37,335 nucleotides of DNA from Sphingopyxis sp. (GTDB lineage Bacteria > Pseudomonadota > Alphaproteobacteria > Sphingomonadales > Sphingomonadaceae), in contig JAEMRT010000015.1 in the NCBI GenBank assembly GCA_016463225.1, forward strand, positions 1 through 37,335, given 5' to 3'. Below the pieces are notes generated by a model, which made no database searches, was not told where the DNA came from, and worked only from the letters and a program-made list of their open reading frames with translations. This document shows, one piece after another, positions 22,895-31,526 of the stretch (position 1 is the stretch's first letter; every line of letters starts with the position of its first letter). Position numbers and translations under genes: made by a program.

Positions 22895-23695
22895 ATGACG
22901 ACCTCTCCCAGCGCGCTCGACGCGCTGCTTTCGACGCTGCGCACCGAAGAGGGTGTAGCCAAGGCGCATATCGATGACGGCTGGATGCAGGGCCGCACCG
23001 CTTATGGTGGGATCAGCTCGGCGGTCGCGCTCGCGGGCACGATGATGCTGCATCCCACCGACACGCCGCTGCGTTATGCACAGATCAGTTTTGTCGGCCC
23101 GGTCGGCGGCGATTGCACCGTGAAAACGCGGGTGCTGCGCCAGTCAAAATCCTCGCTGTTCGTCGATGCCGGGGTGTCGAGCGACGCGGGTTTCGGCACT
23201 GCGGCGGTGTTCGCCTTTTCGCCCGACCGCCAGAGCCACCTCGATCACAATCGCCTGTCGATGCCCGACTGCCCGGCGCCCGAGACGCTCGAACCGGTGC
23301 CCGACCACCATGCGCGCCCCGCGTTTGTCCGCCATTTCGATATGCGCCCCACCACCGGCCCGCGCTTCGCGTGGAAAAGCGAGGTCGGCGAATATCTGAC
23401 CTGGGTGCGTTTCGTCGAGGAACCCGCCTGCCACCCCGCGGTCGCGCTGCTTGCGATGGGCGATGCCCTGCCCCCCGCGGCGATGGCGCTGTTCAGCGAA
23501 TTCGGGCCGATCAGCTCGATGAACTGGACGGTCAACATGCTGACCGGCGATCCCAAAACCGACGACGGTTGGTGGCTGCTGTCGGCAAAGACCGGTTTTG
23601 CCCGCCACGGGCTGTCGGTGCAGGACATGATGCTGTGGAACCGCGCCGGCGAACCGGTGCTCAGCGGCAGCGAGGCGATCGCGATTTACGCTTAG
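22895..23695 (+). CDS. acyl-CoA thioesterase-like (TesB-type double hotdog) protein
   Basis: This 266-residue protein has a double-hotdog layout. The N-terminal half has HIDDGWMQGRTAYGGISSAVAL (about 26-47) and RYAQISFVGPVGG; the C-terminal half has YLTWVRFVEE and NWTVNMLTGD, ending with a strand pair GWWLLSAKTG. Such proteins hydrolyse acyl-CoA thioesters. The ATG at 22895 gives a clean N-terminus; the frame open from 22856 overlaps the reductase gene. It is likely in one operon with the reductase, and its stop overlaps that of the histidine kinase by 4 bp. Confidence 0.83.
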   Translation: MTTSPSALDALLSTLRTEEGVAKAHIDDGWMQGRTAYGGISSAVALAGTMMLHPTDTPLRYAQISFVGPVGGDCTVKTRVLRQSKSSLFVDAGVSSDAGFGTAAVFAFSPDRQSHLDHNRLSMPDCPAPETLEPVPDHHARPAFVRHFDMRPTTGPRFAWKSEVGEYLTWVRFVEEPACHPAVALLAMGDALPPAAMALFSEFGPISSMNWTVNMLTGDPKTDDGWWLLSAKTGFARHGLSVQDMMLWNRAGEPVLSGSEAIAIYA

Positions 23696-25053
23696 GTCGC
23701 GCTGGGCAACACCACCACGGCATCCAGCCCGCCGCCGTCGTGATTGACCAAAGTCAGCGTCCCGCCCTCGCCCTCGGCGATGTCGCGCGCGATCGACAGC
23801 CCCAGCCCCGATCCGCCGGTTGCCCGGTTGCGCGATTGTTCGCCGCGCGCGAAGGGCTCGATCAGCGTTCGGATCTGTTCATCGGTCAGGCCGGGTCCGT
23901 CATCCGATACGACGATCCGCACCTCGCCCGGCGCCCTTTCCACTGACAGGCGCGCGCGTTGCCCATAGGCCGCAGCATTGTCGATCAGGTTGCGCAGCGC
24001 GCGGCGCAGCAGCAATGGACGCGCCATCACCGCGTCATCGACGGCAGCACCCACCGTCACATCCTTGCCGCGCTCGCGATAATCGGCGGCGAGTTCTTCA
24101 ACTAGCCCGCGCAGCGCCACCGGTTCGCGCCCTTCGGTCCCCGCCCCCGATCGCGCCAGCGCCAATATGTCGGTGAGCATCGCCGCCATTTCTTCGATCG
24201 AAGCGATCATCTTGTCGCGCAGTGCATCGTCATCGACCTGTTCGACCCGTACCCGCAGGCTGGCGAGCGGCGTCCGCAGGTCGTGACCCACCGCGCCGAG
24301 CATGCGGTCCTTGTCCGACAGCATCGTCGCAATCCGCCCGCGATAAGCGTTGAAGGCGATGATCAGATCGCGAACGTCCGACGGCCCCTCCTCCTCCAGC
24401 GGGGTTGCGTCGCGCAGCGCCGGGCTGGCCCGCGCTGCGCGGGTCAGGTCGCGCAAGGGCGCGGCTGCACGCCATGCGATCACCATGATTGGTACAAGCA
24501 GCAGCAGGTAGAGCGACAGCGTCTGCCAGACCAGAAAGCCCTGCAGGCGATTGCCGCCGGTCGCGATCCGGCTACGCACAGCAAAATAGCGGCCATCGAT
24601 CTGCGCCGAGACGATCACTGTCCGACCGGGAAAATTTGCCCGGAGCCGGGGTCGCTGCGGCAACGCCCAGGCATCGACCGACCGGGCCGTGACATCGGCC
24701 CCATGCAGCAGGTCTTCGACATAATCGGCAAGATCAGGCAGGCGCACCGCGCCGGTCGGGACCGGAACCGGCGCGTCCGAAATCACCAGCTTCTGTGCGC
24801 GCTCGTGCTCGTGCGGGCCATCACGCGGGTCGTCGCGCCCGGCGCGCGGGCCGGACCGGAAATCGCCGCGCCGGTCGCGATCGACCGCGTCGATGATTCG
24901 CGCCACCGCCATGCCGCCGCCGTGCGCCAGCGTCTGCTGTTTCTGCCCGCGCACGAGCAAGGCAAAATTGATCGCCTGCGCAACGAACAGCATCAGCGCG
25001 ACGGCAAAGACGAGCTGCCCGATCAGGCTGCGTGGCCATAGCCGGAACTTCAC
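23692..25053 (-). CDS. sensor histidine kinase (EnvZ/OmpB type)
   Basis: This 453-residue inner-membrane sensor has membrane segments near 12-34 and 175-195 that enclose a periplasmic domain of about 140 residues. That domain carries an Arg/Asp/His-rich stretch (DDPRDGPHEHER, 74-85) that could sense cations. A HAMP linker follows. The phosphoacceptor is His257 in GHDLRTPL; the ATPase domain has the N box RNLIDNAA (354-361), DDGPGL (384-389) and GGSGLGLSIA. The start overlaps the response regulator stop by 4 bp, so the two form a cognate pair. The signal is not known. Confidence 0.92.
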   Translation of the reverse strand: MKFRLWPRSLIGQLVFAVALMLFVAQAINFALLVRGQKQQTLAHGGGMAVARIIDAVDRDRRGDFRSGPRAGRDDPRDGPHEHERAQKLVISDAPVPVPTGAVRLPDLADYVEDLLHGADVTARSVDAWALPQRPRLRANFPGRTVIVSAQIDGRYFAVRSRIATGGNRLQGFLVWQTLSLYLLLLVPIMVIAWRAAAPLRDLTRAARASPALRDATPLEEEGPSDVRDLIIAFNAYRGRIATMLSDKDRMLGAVGHDLRTPLASLRVRVEQVDDDALRDKMIASIEEMAAMLTDILALARSGAGTEGREPVALRGLVEELAADYRERGKDVTVGAAVDDAVMARPLLLRRALRNLIDNAAAYGQRARLSVERAPGEVRIVVSDDGPGLTDEQIRTLIEPFARGEQSRNRATGGSGLGLSIARDIAEGEGGTLTLVNHDGGGLDAVVVLPSAT

Positions 25054-25784
25054 GCCGCCGGTCCCATACGCTTCACTTCACACGCCAGCGTATAGCCACC
25101 GCCCCACACCGTCTTGACGATCTGCGGGTGCGCCGCATCGACCTCGATCTTTTTGCGCAGGCGGCTGACCAGATTGTCGATCGCCCGATCAAAAATTTCG
25201 GCCTCGCGCCCGCGCACCAGATCGAGCAGCCGGTCGCGGCTCATCACCTGCCGCGGATGGCGAACGAGCGCATGGAGCAGATGATATTCGCCCGACGACA
25301 GCGCGACCTCATTGCCCTGGCTATCCACCAGCACCCGCTCAACCTCGCGCAGCACCCAGTCGGCAAAGGCATAGCTGGTGCCACCGGGATCGAGCGCGCG
25401 GCCACCTTGCTGGGTCCGGCGCAACACGGTGCGGATACGCGCGACCAATTCGCGCGGGTTGAAGGGCTTGACGACATAATCGTCGGCGCCGATTTCCAGC
25501 CCAATGATCCGCTCGGTATCCTCGGCGCGCGCGGTCAGCAGAATGACGGGAATATGGCTGGTTTCGCGCAAGTGGCGGGTCAGCGACAGGCCATCCTCGC
25601 CCGGCATCATGATGTCGCTGACGACCAGATCGATCGATTGCGCGCGCAGCACCGATCGCGCCTCCGCAGCGCTCGCTGCGGCGGTCACCGCAAAGCCCTG
25701 CGCGGTCAGATATTCGGACAGCGGCTCGCGGATCGACGGTTCGTCGTCGATCAGCAGAATGCGCGGGTTATTATTGTCGGTCAT
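25050..25784 (-). CDS. OmpR-family response regulator
   Basis: This 244-residue DNA-binding regulator pairs with the kinase downstream. The receiver domain has the acidic pair Asp13-Asp14, the phosphorylated Asp57 (SDIMMP), Thr84 and Lys106 (KPF). The C-terminal winged helix ends DNLVSRLRKKIE...TVWGGGYTL. OmpR-type proteins usually bind tandem half-sites one helical turn apart. Such an element lies upstream of the adjacent EF-hand gene, and an identical one upstream of the RcnB-like gene at 4129, so these are candidate targets. Confidence 0.93.
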   Translation of the reverse strand: MTDNNNPRILLIDDEPSIREPLSEYLTAQGFAVTAAASAAEARSVLRAQSIDLVVSDIMMPGEDGLSLTRHLRETSHIPVILLTARAEDTERIIGLEIGADDYVVKPFNPRELVARIRTVLRRTQQGGRALDPGGTSYAFADWVLREVERVLVDSQGNEVALSSGEYHLLHALVRHPRQVMSRDRLLDLVRGREAEIFDRAIDNLVSRLRKKIEVDAAHPQIVKTVWGGGYTLACEVKRMGPAA

Positions 25785-25809
25785 TGTCGATCCGCTGAAA
25801 ACGCTAGTT

Positions 25810-25902
25810 CGCCCACCGGTCGGTGGACCGATGGGCGATAGCTGGCAGGGACCAGCGGCAAAGGCAATGCCGGGAGGGGGAAGAAAGCCTGCCCTTTGCC
25901 GC
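25810..25902 (-). other. two hairpins between the EF-hand gene and the response regulator gene
   Basis: One stem pairs 25810-25821 with 25826-25837 (12 bp, one G-T type mismatch, 4-nt loop). The other pairs the 25855-25866 region with 25890-25902 (about 12 bp with a one-base bulge). Neither has a T-tract. They could attenuate or stabilise the EF-hand transcript, setting a lower level for the regulatory genes behind it. Confidence 0.4.
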
Positions 25903-25919
25903 CGATCCCAACCAAATGC

Positions 25920-26525
25920 TTATTGGCTGGCGGGAGCGGCGGGAGCCGCACGCTTGGCGCGCCATTCGCCGCGCTGGGCCTTGCGTTCCTCGGCGGTCAC
26001 CTGACCATCCTTGTTGGCGTCGGCCGAGTCAAAGCGAGCGAGGGCTGCGGTCTGGAATTCGGCCTGGCTGATCGCCTTGTCACCATTGGTGTCGGCCTTG
26101 GCCATTATGCCGCCGCGCATGCCGTGGTGGCCGCCGCGCTTTCCATGACCGCGCATGCCATGGCGCTTGCCTTCACCGGCCTGACCAGCATCGGCGCGCT
26201 TGTCACCGCGTTCGGCACGTTTCGCAGCGCGATCAGTGCCATGCTTGTCCCATTCGGCCTTGCTGATGCTGCCATTGCCGTCGGCGTCGATGGCGGCGAA
26301 CATCTTCGCCTGGCGTTCGGCATGCTGCGCGGCGCGGTCAGCCGGATCGATCTTGCCGTCCTTGTTCGCGTCAAGCTTCGCAAACATCTGCGCGGTGTGG
26401 GTCTGTACTTCGGCGCGCGACACCGTGCCGTTGCCGTCGGTGTCACCCTTGGCGCCGGGAGCAGCAATAACGGGCACGGCGATCAGCGCCGCGGCGAGCG
26501 TCAAAAATGCGATCTTCTTGTTCAT
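25920..26525 (-). CDS. exported EF-hand protein with five calcium-loop motifs
   Basis: This periplasmic protein of 201 residues has a signal peptide (cleavage near residue 21-22). Five 12-residue EF-hand loops are seen at 28-39 (DTDGNGTVSRAE), 52-63, 80-91, 145-156 and 169-180. Loop 4 has Lys instead of the usual Gly at position 6, and loop 2 ends in Asp rather than Glu. Between loops 3 and 4 lies a Lys/Arg/Gly/His-rich linker (RHGMRGHGKRGGHHGMRGG). It probably binds Ca2+ or other cations. GAAGGAG precedes the ATG at 26525. It lies just upstream of the two-component genes in the same direction. Confidence 0.85.
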   Translation of the reverse strand: MNKKIAFLTLAAALIAVPVIAAPGAKGDTDGNGTVSRAEVQTHTAQMFAKLDANKDGKIDPADRAAQHAERQAKMFAAIDADGNGSISKAEWDKHGTDRAAKRAERGDKRADAGQAGEGKRHGMRGHGKRGGHHGMRGGIMAKADTNGDKAISQAEFQTAALARFDSADANKDGQVTAEERKAQRGEWRAKRAAPAAPASQ

Positions 26526-26627
26526 GGTACGAACTCCTTCATGGGATCGTCCGGGGCAAAGGCCGGATCCCGATGAAGGCGTTTTAGGCGCCATTTGTCC
26601 CATCCACTTGCCGGATCGGCGCAAAAT

Positions 26628-26643
26628 TGTCGCAAATTGTCGC
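26628..26643 (-). promoter_or_regulatory. direct-repeat operator candidate upstream of the EF-hand gene
   Basis: Read on the minus strand this is GCGACAATTTGCGACA, identical to 4001-4016, and the 10-bp unit continues with a partial third copy. It ends 102 bp before the ATG at 26525. It is a candidate binding site for the response regulator encoded downstream; binding is inferred, not shown. Confidence 0.6.
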
Positions 26644-26692
26644 AGTGAGGCAGCGCTGTTCATCCTGCCGCAACGCGCGCAGCCGGGGCGAA

Positions 26693-26733
26693 CCCATGAC
26701 GACCGGGCGCTGCACGCAACCGGTCGTCATGGG
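26693..26733 (-). terminator. strong hairpin downstream of the small membrane protein gene
   Basis: Perfect 14-bp arms (26693-26706 and 26720-26733) enclose a 13-nt loop, starting 9 bp after the stop codon at 26742. No T-tract follows on the minus strand, so termination may be weak or the hairpin may protect the transcript end. Confidence 0.5.
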
Positions 26734-26741
26734 ATCCTGAT

Positions 26742-26969
26742 TCAGGGGCTGACCGGCGAATCCTCGTCGTCGTCGGCAATCAGGACAATCGCGGTGATCC
26801 CCGCGAGCAGGCCGACCAGCCCGATAATCCAGCTCGAATTGCCTTCGAGGCTGCTTTCGCCGGCAATCGCCGATCCGGCGCGCGCGCCAGCGGCGGCCGA
26901 TGCCGCGACCGGCGCCATCACGGCGGACGTAGCCGCCAAGGCGATCACAAGCTTTTTGGCCAAGTGCAT
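26742..26969 (-). CDS. small exported/membrane protein, unknown function
   Basis: This 75-residue protein has an N-terminal signal-like segment (MHLAKKLVIALAATSAV, ending ASA near 25). A short Ala/Gly/Ser region, a second hydrophobic segment (about 47-64) and an acidic tail DDDEDSPVSP follow. It may be a secreted single-pass membrane peptide. The ATG at 26969 is chosen because GGAG lies 7 nt upstream; another ATG at 26981 is possible. The family is not recognised. It is the first of a run of minus-strand genes for exported and sensory proteins, but a 14-bp hairpin separates it from the EF-hand gene. Confidence 0.6.
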   Translation of the reverse strand: MHLAKKLVIALAATSAVMAPVAASAAAGARAGSAIAGESSLEGNSSWIIGLVGLLAGITAIVLIADDDEDSPVSP

Positions 26970-27168
26970 GTCGTTCTCCATCGATTGTACAGAAGGGGTG
27001 AACCCGAACAACGACCGGGCGGTGCCGATCGATCCCGGCGGCGGCGGCGTTCGTCGCGTTAATCGGACGGGTGGGCCGGGGACGGTGTGTGCGCCAATGA
27101 CGCATATTGGGGATTGCACAATCGGCCGCGCCTGCCTCTATGCAAGGCTTTGACAAGAGGAGTGACTT

Positions 27169-27660
27169 ATGGCCGCATCTTTACCCCATCGACTGCTGCT
27201 TGCGGCGGCCAGCCTGGGCCTCGTCGCTCCCTCGGCCATCGGTGCCGAACCCACCCAAGGAACCGCCTGGCTCAACCGCCAGATGACGGCGCTGGCCGAA
27301 CGCCATGGCGCCGACGGCTGGCACGTCACGCCCAGCGGCCTGCGCTGGCGCCGCATCGCGGGCGATGGCAGCGGCGCGCGGCCGGGCCCGACCGACCACG
27401 TCACCGTCCATTATGTCGGCACCCTCGCCGACGGCCAGGAATTCGACAGCTCGATCAAGCGCGGCGAACCCACCAGTTTCCCGCTCAATCGCGTGATCAA
27501 GGGCTGGCAGGAAGGCGCCGCGCTGATGGGCGTCGGCGACAAGGTCGAACTCGCGATCCCGTACCAGCTCGCTTATGGCGCCGAAGGCAAAGGTCCGATC
27601 CCGGGCGCGGCAACGCTGCTGTTCACGGTCGAGCTGCTCGGCGTCGAGCCGGCGGGATGA
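27169..27660 (+). CDS. FKBP-type peptidyl-prolyl cis-trans isomerase, exported
   Basis: This periplasmic folding helper accelerates cis-trans isomerisation of proline bonds. The 163-residue protein has a signal peptide (about 1-26), a short linker, and one FKBP domain from about 60 to 160: DHVTVHYVGTLADGQEFDSS, FPLNRVIKGWQEGAALM, VELAIPYQLAYG and the final TLLFTVELLGVE. All core FKBP motifs are present. AAGAGGAG precedes the ATG. A tRNA gene on the other strand follows 13 bp after the stop. Confidence 0.93.
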   Translation: MAASLPHRLLLAAASLGLVAPSAIGAEPTQGTAWLNRQMTALAERHGADGWHVTPSGLRWRRIAGDGSGARPGPTDHVTVHYVGTLADGQEFDSSIKRGEPTSFPLNRVIKGWQEGAALMGVGDKVELAIPYQLAYGAEGKGPIPGAATLLFTVELLGVEPAG

Positions 27661-27673
27661 GATCGGAAAGACC

Positions 27674-27747
27674 TGGAGCGGGTAGCGGGAATCGAACCCG
27701 CCTAGCTAGCTTGGAAGGCTAGAGCATTACCACTATGCTATACCCGC
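27674..27747 (-). tRNA. tRNA-Gly (anticodon TCC)
   Basis: The minus strand gives a 74-nt cloverleaf including an encoded CCA. The 7-bp acceptor stem GCGGGTA/TACCCGC, the anticodon loop CTTCCAA and the T-loop GGTTCGATTCC are all in place. Anticodon TCC reads GGA/GGG glycine codons. Confidence 0.97.
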
Positions 27748-27847
27748 TCGCCAAGGTCGGCGGCGATTGCCATCTTGCCCCATCTTCGTCAAGTCCGGCG
27801 TCAACCGCGTCGTTGAGAACATCGTGGCAACATGCTAGGTTGCGTGC

Positions 27848-28981
27848 GTGGAAGACGCTGCAGACCTTGCCTCCGACGCGCCGACGGACGCTCCCGTCCG
27901 CAAGATCATCCATGTCGATATGGATGCCTTTTACGCGTCGGTCGAACAGCGCGACGACCCAGCGCTGCGCGGCAAGCCCGTTGCCGTCGGTGGATCGTCG
28001 CGGCGCGGGGTGGTCGCCGCGGCCAGCTATGAAGCGCGCAAATTCGGGGTTCGCTCGGCGATGCCCAGCATCACCGCCAAGCGCCAATGCCCCGACCTCA
28101 TCTTCGTCTCGCCGCGCTTCGATGCCTATCGCGAGGTGTCGCACCAGATCCGCGCAATTTTCCACGACTATGCCGACGAGGTCGAGCCGCTGTCGCTCGA
28201 CGAAGCCTATCTCGACGTCAGCGCCGACAAGGCGGGGCTCGGCAGCGCGACCGCAACCGCCAAGCTGATCCGCCGCCGCATCCGCGACGAAACCGGCCTC
28301 ACCGCCTCAGCCGGGGTTTCGTACAACAAGTTCATCGCCAAGCTGGCGTCGGACCAGAACAAGCCCGATGGGTTGACGGTCATCCCGCCCGGCAAGGGCG
28401 CCGATTTTGTCCAGACGCTGTCGATCCGGCGCTTCCACGGCATCGGCCCGGTGACCGCAGCGAAGATGGAGGGGCTCGGCGTGTTTTCGGGCGCCGATCT
28501 TGCGGGCAAAGACCCGCACTGGCTGGCCGAGAATTTCGGCAACAGCGCCGAATGGCTGTTCAACCTCGCGCGCGGCATCGACCATCGCCGGGTGAAATCG
28601 AACCGCCCACTGAAATCGCTCGGCGGCGAGCGGACCTTTTTCAACGATTTGATCAGCGACACCGAAATCCGCGAGGCGCTCGCGCATGTGTGCGCCGTGG
28701 TGTGGGACCGTGCGGCGAAGAAGGGCGCGCGCGGGCGGACGGTGACGCTGAAGCTGCGCTACGCCGATTTCCGGACGATCACGCGAGCGAAATCGGTGGC
28801 GGCGCCGATCCTCGATGGCGCGTCGTTGCTGGCCGCGGGTGAGGCTATACTGGCGCCGCTGCTACCCACCGAGCAGGGGATCCGGCTGCTCGGGCTGACG
28901 TTGAGCAAATTCGAAGGCGAAGAGGATGAGGACGACGGCGCCGACGCCGAGGCGCCCACCGACCTGCTGAGTCTCATCTGA
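27848..28981 (+). CDS. dinB: DNA polymerase IV (Y-family translesion polymerase)
   Basis: DinB is an error-prone Y-family polymerase that copies past damaged bases. The 377-residue protein has the first catalytic segment HVDMDAFYASVEQRD (Asp24) and the second in SLDEAYLDV (Asp118, Glu119). The thumb has helix-hairpin-helix-like IRRFHGIGPVTAAKMEGLG, and the little-finger domain contains LKSLGGERTFF. The acidic tail lacks an obvious QxxLF-type beta-clamp motif at its extreme end. The start is a GTG at 27848 with a weak ribosome site. No LexA box was recognised upstream. Confidence 0.92.
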   Translation: MEDAADLASDAPTDAPVRKIIHVDMDAFYASVEQRDDPALRGKPVAVGGSSRRGVVAAASYEARKFGVRSAMPSITAKRQCPDLIFVSPRFDAYREVSHQIRAIFHDYADEVEPLSLDEAYLDVSADKAGLGSATATAKLIRRRIRDETGLTASAGVSYNKFIAKLASDQNKPDGLTVIPPGKGADFVQTLSIRRFHGIGPVTAAKMEGLGVFSGADLAGKDPHWLAENFGNSAEWLFNLARGIDHRRVKSNRPLKSLGGERTFFNDLISDTEIREALAHVCAVVWDRAAKKGARGRTVTLKLRYADFRTITRAKSVAAPILDGASLLAAGEAILAPLLPTEQGIRLLGLTLSKFEGEEDEDDGADAEAPTDLLSLI

Positions 28982-28983
28982 GC

Positions 28984-29008
28984 GTCATTGCGAGCGGAGC
29001 GACGAAGC
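28984..29008. repeat. half copy of dispersed repeat family B
   Basis: GTCATTGCGAGCG followed by GAGCGACGAAGC matches one arm of the complete copy at 12325. It fills the 30-bp gap between the convergent dinB and prfC stops. The partner arm is missing. Confidence 0.6.
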
Positions 29009-29011
29009 TAC

Positions 29012-30610
29012 TTAATCGGCCAACGCGCCCAACCGCCGTTCCTTCGTCGCGGTAAAGCGGATATCCGGGTTACGCTGGGTGATATAGCCGACCTCCCACC
29101 CGTCCTTCGCCATGAACACCGGCGCGCCGTCGCGGTCGGTGGCGCTGGCGCCGCGGTGTTCGGACTGGAACGCCTTGAGCTTCGCGGGGTCGTCGCTGGC
29201 GATCCAGCGCGCGGTTTCCCACGGCGACTGCTCCAGCTTCGCCTCAACCTTATATTCGGCATCGAGGCGGCTGATCAGCACCTCCAGCTGCAACTGGCCG
29301 ACGACACCAACGATCATGTTTGCGCCGATTTCGGGATAGAAGACCTGGATGATCCCCTCCTCGGCCATGTCGTCGAGCGCCTTGCGCAATTTCTTGGTCT
29401 GCGTCGGATCGACCAGCGCGACGCGGCGCAGCAATTCGGGGGCGAAATTCGGCAGCCCCGTGATCGTGATGTCGGTGCGTTCGGACAAGGTATCGCCGAC
29501 GCGCAGCGTGCCATGGTTCGGAATGCCGATGATGTCGCCGGGAAAGGCTTCCTCGGCCATTTCGCGGTCCTGCGCCAGGAACAGCATCGGGCGGCTGATC
29601 GCGATCGCCTTGCCCGTCCCGCCCTGCATCAAGCGCATGCCGCGCTCGAACTTGCCCGAGCACAGGCGCATGAAGGCAATGCGGTCGCGGTGTGCCGGGT
29701 TCATGTTCGCCTGCACCTTGAACACAAACCCGGTGACGGCCTCGTCGGTCGGGTCGACCGGCGCGGGCTCGGCGGGTTGCGGCTGCGGGCCGGGGGCATG
29801 AAGCGCCAGCGCGGCGAGCAGGTCGACGACGCCGAACTCCTTCAGCGCCGAGCCGAAATAGACCGGGGTCAGATCGCCATTGCGATACGCCGCTGCGTCG
29901 AAATCGGCATAGCAGGCCGATGCCAGCTCGGTTTCTTCCTTCAGATGCGCGAGCGCATCGGCGCTGATCTCGGCCGCCAGCGCCGGATCGTCGAGCCCAG
30001 CCACCTGGGCGCGATGCCCCTCGTACATGCGTGACGCCTCGCCGCCCGGCTTCATGATCGCAGGATCGACCAGATCGTAAATCCCCTCGAATTGTCCGCC
30101 CATCCCGGCGGGCCAGTTCATCGGACACACGTCGAGCGCCAGCCGCTCGGCTATCTCGTCAAGCAGTTCAAAAGGTGGCAATCCTTCGCGATCGACCTTG
30201 TTGATAAAGGCAATGATCGGCACCGAACGCAGGCGGCACACCTCGAACAGTTTCAGCGTCTGCGGCTCGATGCCCTTGGCGGCGTCGATCACCATCACCG
30301 CGCTGTCGACCGCGGTCAGCGTGCGATAGGTATCCTCGCTGAAATCCTCGTGCCCCGGGGTGTCGAGCAGGTTGAAGACGAGCCCCGCATGTTCGAAGGT
30401 CATGACCGACGAGGTGACCGAAATCCCGCGCTGCTGCTCGATCTTCATCCAGTCCGAGCGCGCGCGCCGCGCCTGCCCGCGCGCCTTGACCTCACCCGCG
30501 ATATGGATCGCGCCGCCGGCGACGAGCAATTTTTCGGTCAGCGTCGTTTTACCCGCGTCAGGGTGCGAGATGATGGCGAAGGTACGGCGTTCGGGATGCG
30601 TCTGGGACAT
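29012..30610 (-). CDS. prfC: peptide chain release factor 3
   Basis: RF3 is a GTPase that recycles RF1/RF2 from the ribosome after peptide release. The 532-residue protein has the G1 motif SHPDAGKTTL, the switch-region TSSVMTFEH, the G3 motif DTPGHEDF and G4 NKVDRE. The rest matches RF3 (YFGSALKEFGVVDLL, FMRLCSGKFERGMRL, GVVGQLQLEVL). The start at 30610 gives MSQTHPERRTFAIISHPDAG; an in-frame extension to 30664 runs into the divergent promoter region. It is convergent with dinB. Confidence 0.95.
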   Translation of the reverse strand: MSQTHPERRTFAIISHPDAGKTTLTEKLLVAGGAIHIAGEVKARGQARRARSDWMKIEQQRGISVTSSVMTFEHAGLVFNLLDTPGHEDFSEDTYRTLTAVDSAVMVIDAAKGIEPQTLKLFEVCRLRSVPIIAFINKVDREGLPPFELLDEIAERLALDVCPMNWPAGMGGQFEGIYDLVDPAIMKPGGEASRMYEGHRAQVAGLDDPALAAEISADALAHLKEETELASACYADFDAAAYRNGDLTPVYFGSALKEFGVVDLLAALALHAPGPQPQPAEPAPVDPTDEAVTGFVFKVQANMNPAHRDRIAFMRLCSGKFERGMRLMQGGTGKAIAISRPMLFLAQDREMAEEAFPGDIIGIPNHGTLRVGDTLSERTDITITGLPNFAPELLRRVALVDPTQTKKLRKALDDMAEEGIIQVFYPEIGANMIVGVVGQLQLEVLISRLDAEYKVEAKLEQSPWETARWIASDDPAKLKAFQSEHRGASATDRDGAPVFMAKDGWEVGYITQRNPDIRFTATKERRLGALAD

Positions 30611-30687
30611 GGCGCGGGCGCCTAGCAGGTGGGGCGGGATGTGGAAAGGGGCTGGCGTCCGCACCGCGCCGGACGCATGATCGGATC

Positions 30688-31338
30688 ATGCGCACCCTGC
30701 TCCCCATAGCCTCAATCGCCGCCGCCCTGATCGCCGCCCCCGCCGCCGCGCAAGACTCCCCGTTCGTGGGCGAATATAGCTTGGCCGAAGGTCCCGATGT
30801 CGGCGGCGGACTTCTGATCCGCAATGATGGCCGCTTTCAATATATGCTTGCCGCGGGCGCGCTCGACGAGCGCGCGGAGGGCCGCTGGGAAGCGCGCGGC
30901 GACACGGTCTGCCTGACCACCGATCCGAAACCGGTGCCGCCTGCAATGGAGAAGGGCGCGCTGCTGGAGGTCGACGGCGCCGTCCCCACCCTACTCGTCA
31001 CCTGGCCCAACGGGCGAGGTATACCCGGCGTCGATTTCACGATCGGTTTCGACAACGGCGACCCCGTGGAGGACTATACGCAAGTCTATGGCTGGACGAT
31101 GCCCAAGAACGACAAGCGCATCCCGCGCTGGATCGAAGTGCGCGAGTCAATCTATGACATCACCGCGCCGCGCTTTGAATTGACCGAAGCCGACGGTGGC
31201 AAGCTGCGCGCGATCATCGTTCCGAACGATATTGGCGTCGTGGATTTGGACGGCGCTTGCGCGGAGAAAACCGAGCGTGGGGTGACGCTGCACCGCGCAG
31301 AGGGCGACATGCGGTTCGTGCGGTTGGGCGTGGAGTAG
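30688..31338 (+). CDS. exported protein of unknown function
   Basis: This 216-residue protein has a signal peptide (cleavage near AAA|Q, residue 21). The mature part opens FVGEYSLAEGPDVGGGLLIRNDGRFQYML and continues with short strand-like segments, suggesting a beta-barrel or lipocalin-like fold. It has a central Pro/Gly-rich loop (NGRGIPGVDF) and two cysteines (VCLTTD and DGACAE). No catalytic signature is visible. It stands alone between the divergent prfC and the repeat at 31370. Confidence 0.7.
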   Translation: MRTLLPIASIAAALIAAPAAAQDSPFVGEYSLAEGPDVGGGLLIRNDGRFQYMLAAGALDERAEGRWEARGDTVCLTTDPKPVPPAMEKGALLEVDGAVPTLLVTWPNGRGIPGVDFTIGFDNGDPVEDYTQVYGWTMPKNDKRIPRWIEVRESIYDITAPRFELTEADGGKLRAIIVPNDIGVVDLDGACAEKTERGVTLHRAEGDMRFVRLGVE

Positions 31339-31369
31339 CTTCCGCTATGGGGTGGAAAGCGGCCATTCT

Positions 31370-31454
31370 GTTCCCCGGCGAAGGCCGGGGCCCAGGGCGT
31401 GGCCAGCTAAGGCTTGCTCATGAGCGCCGTGGACCCCGGCCTTCGCCGGGGAAC
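31370..31454. repeat. dispersed inverted repeat, family C
   Basis: The arms GTTCCCCGGCGAAGGCCGGG (31370-31395) and CCCGGCCTTCGCCGGGGAAC (31429-31454) are reverse complements over 26 nt with one or two mismatches, separated by 33 bp. It sits in a 237-bp gap with no gene. A related pair is at 20335. Confidence 0.8.
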
Positions 31455-31526
31455 AGTTTCTTTCGGCCGAAAGCAGTCACCCCCGCCCCACCCTTCCCTC
31501 TTGCGCTCGCCCGCCAAATGAGTCAC

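Noticed and set aside
29250-30128. Minus-strand frame of 292 codons inside prfC
   Set aside because: Alternative frame of RF3; the real frame carries the GTPase motifs throughout.
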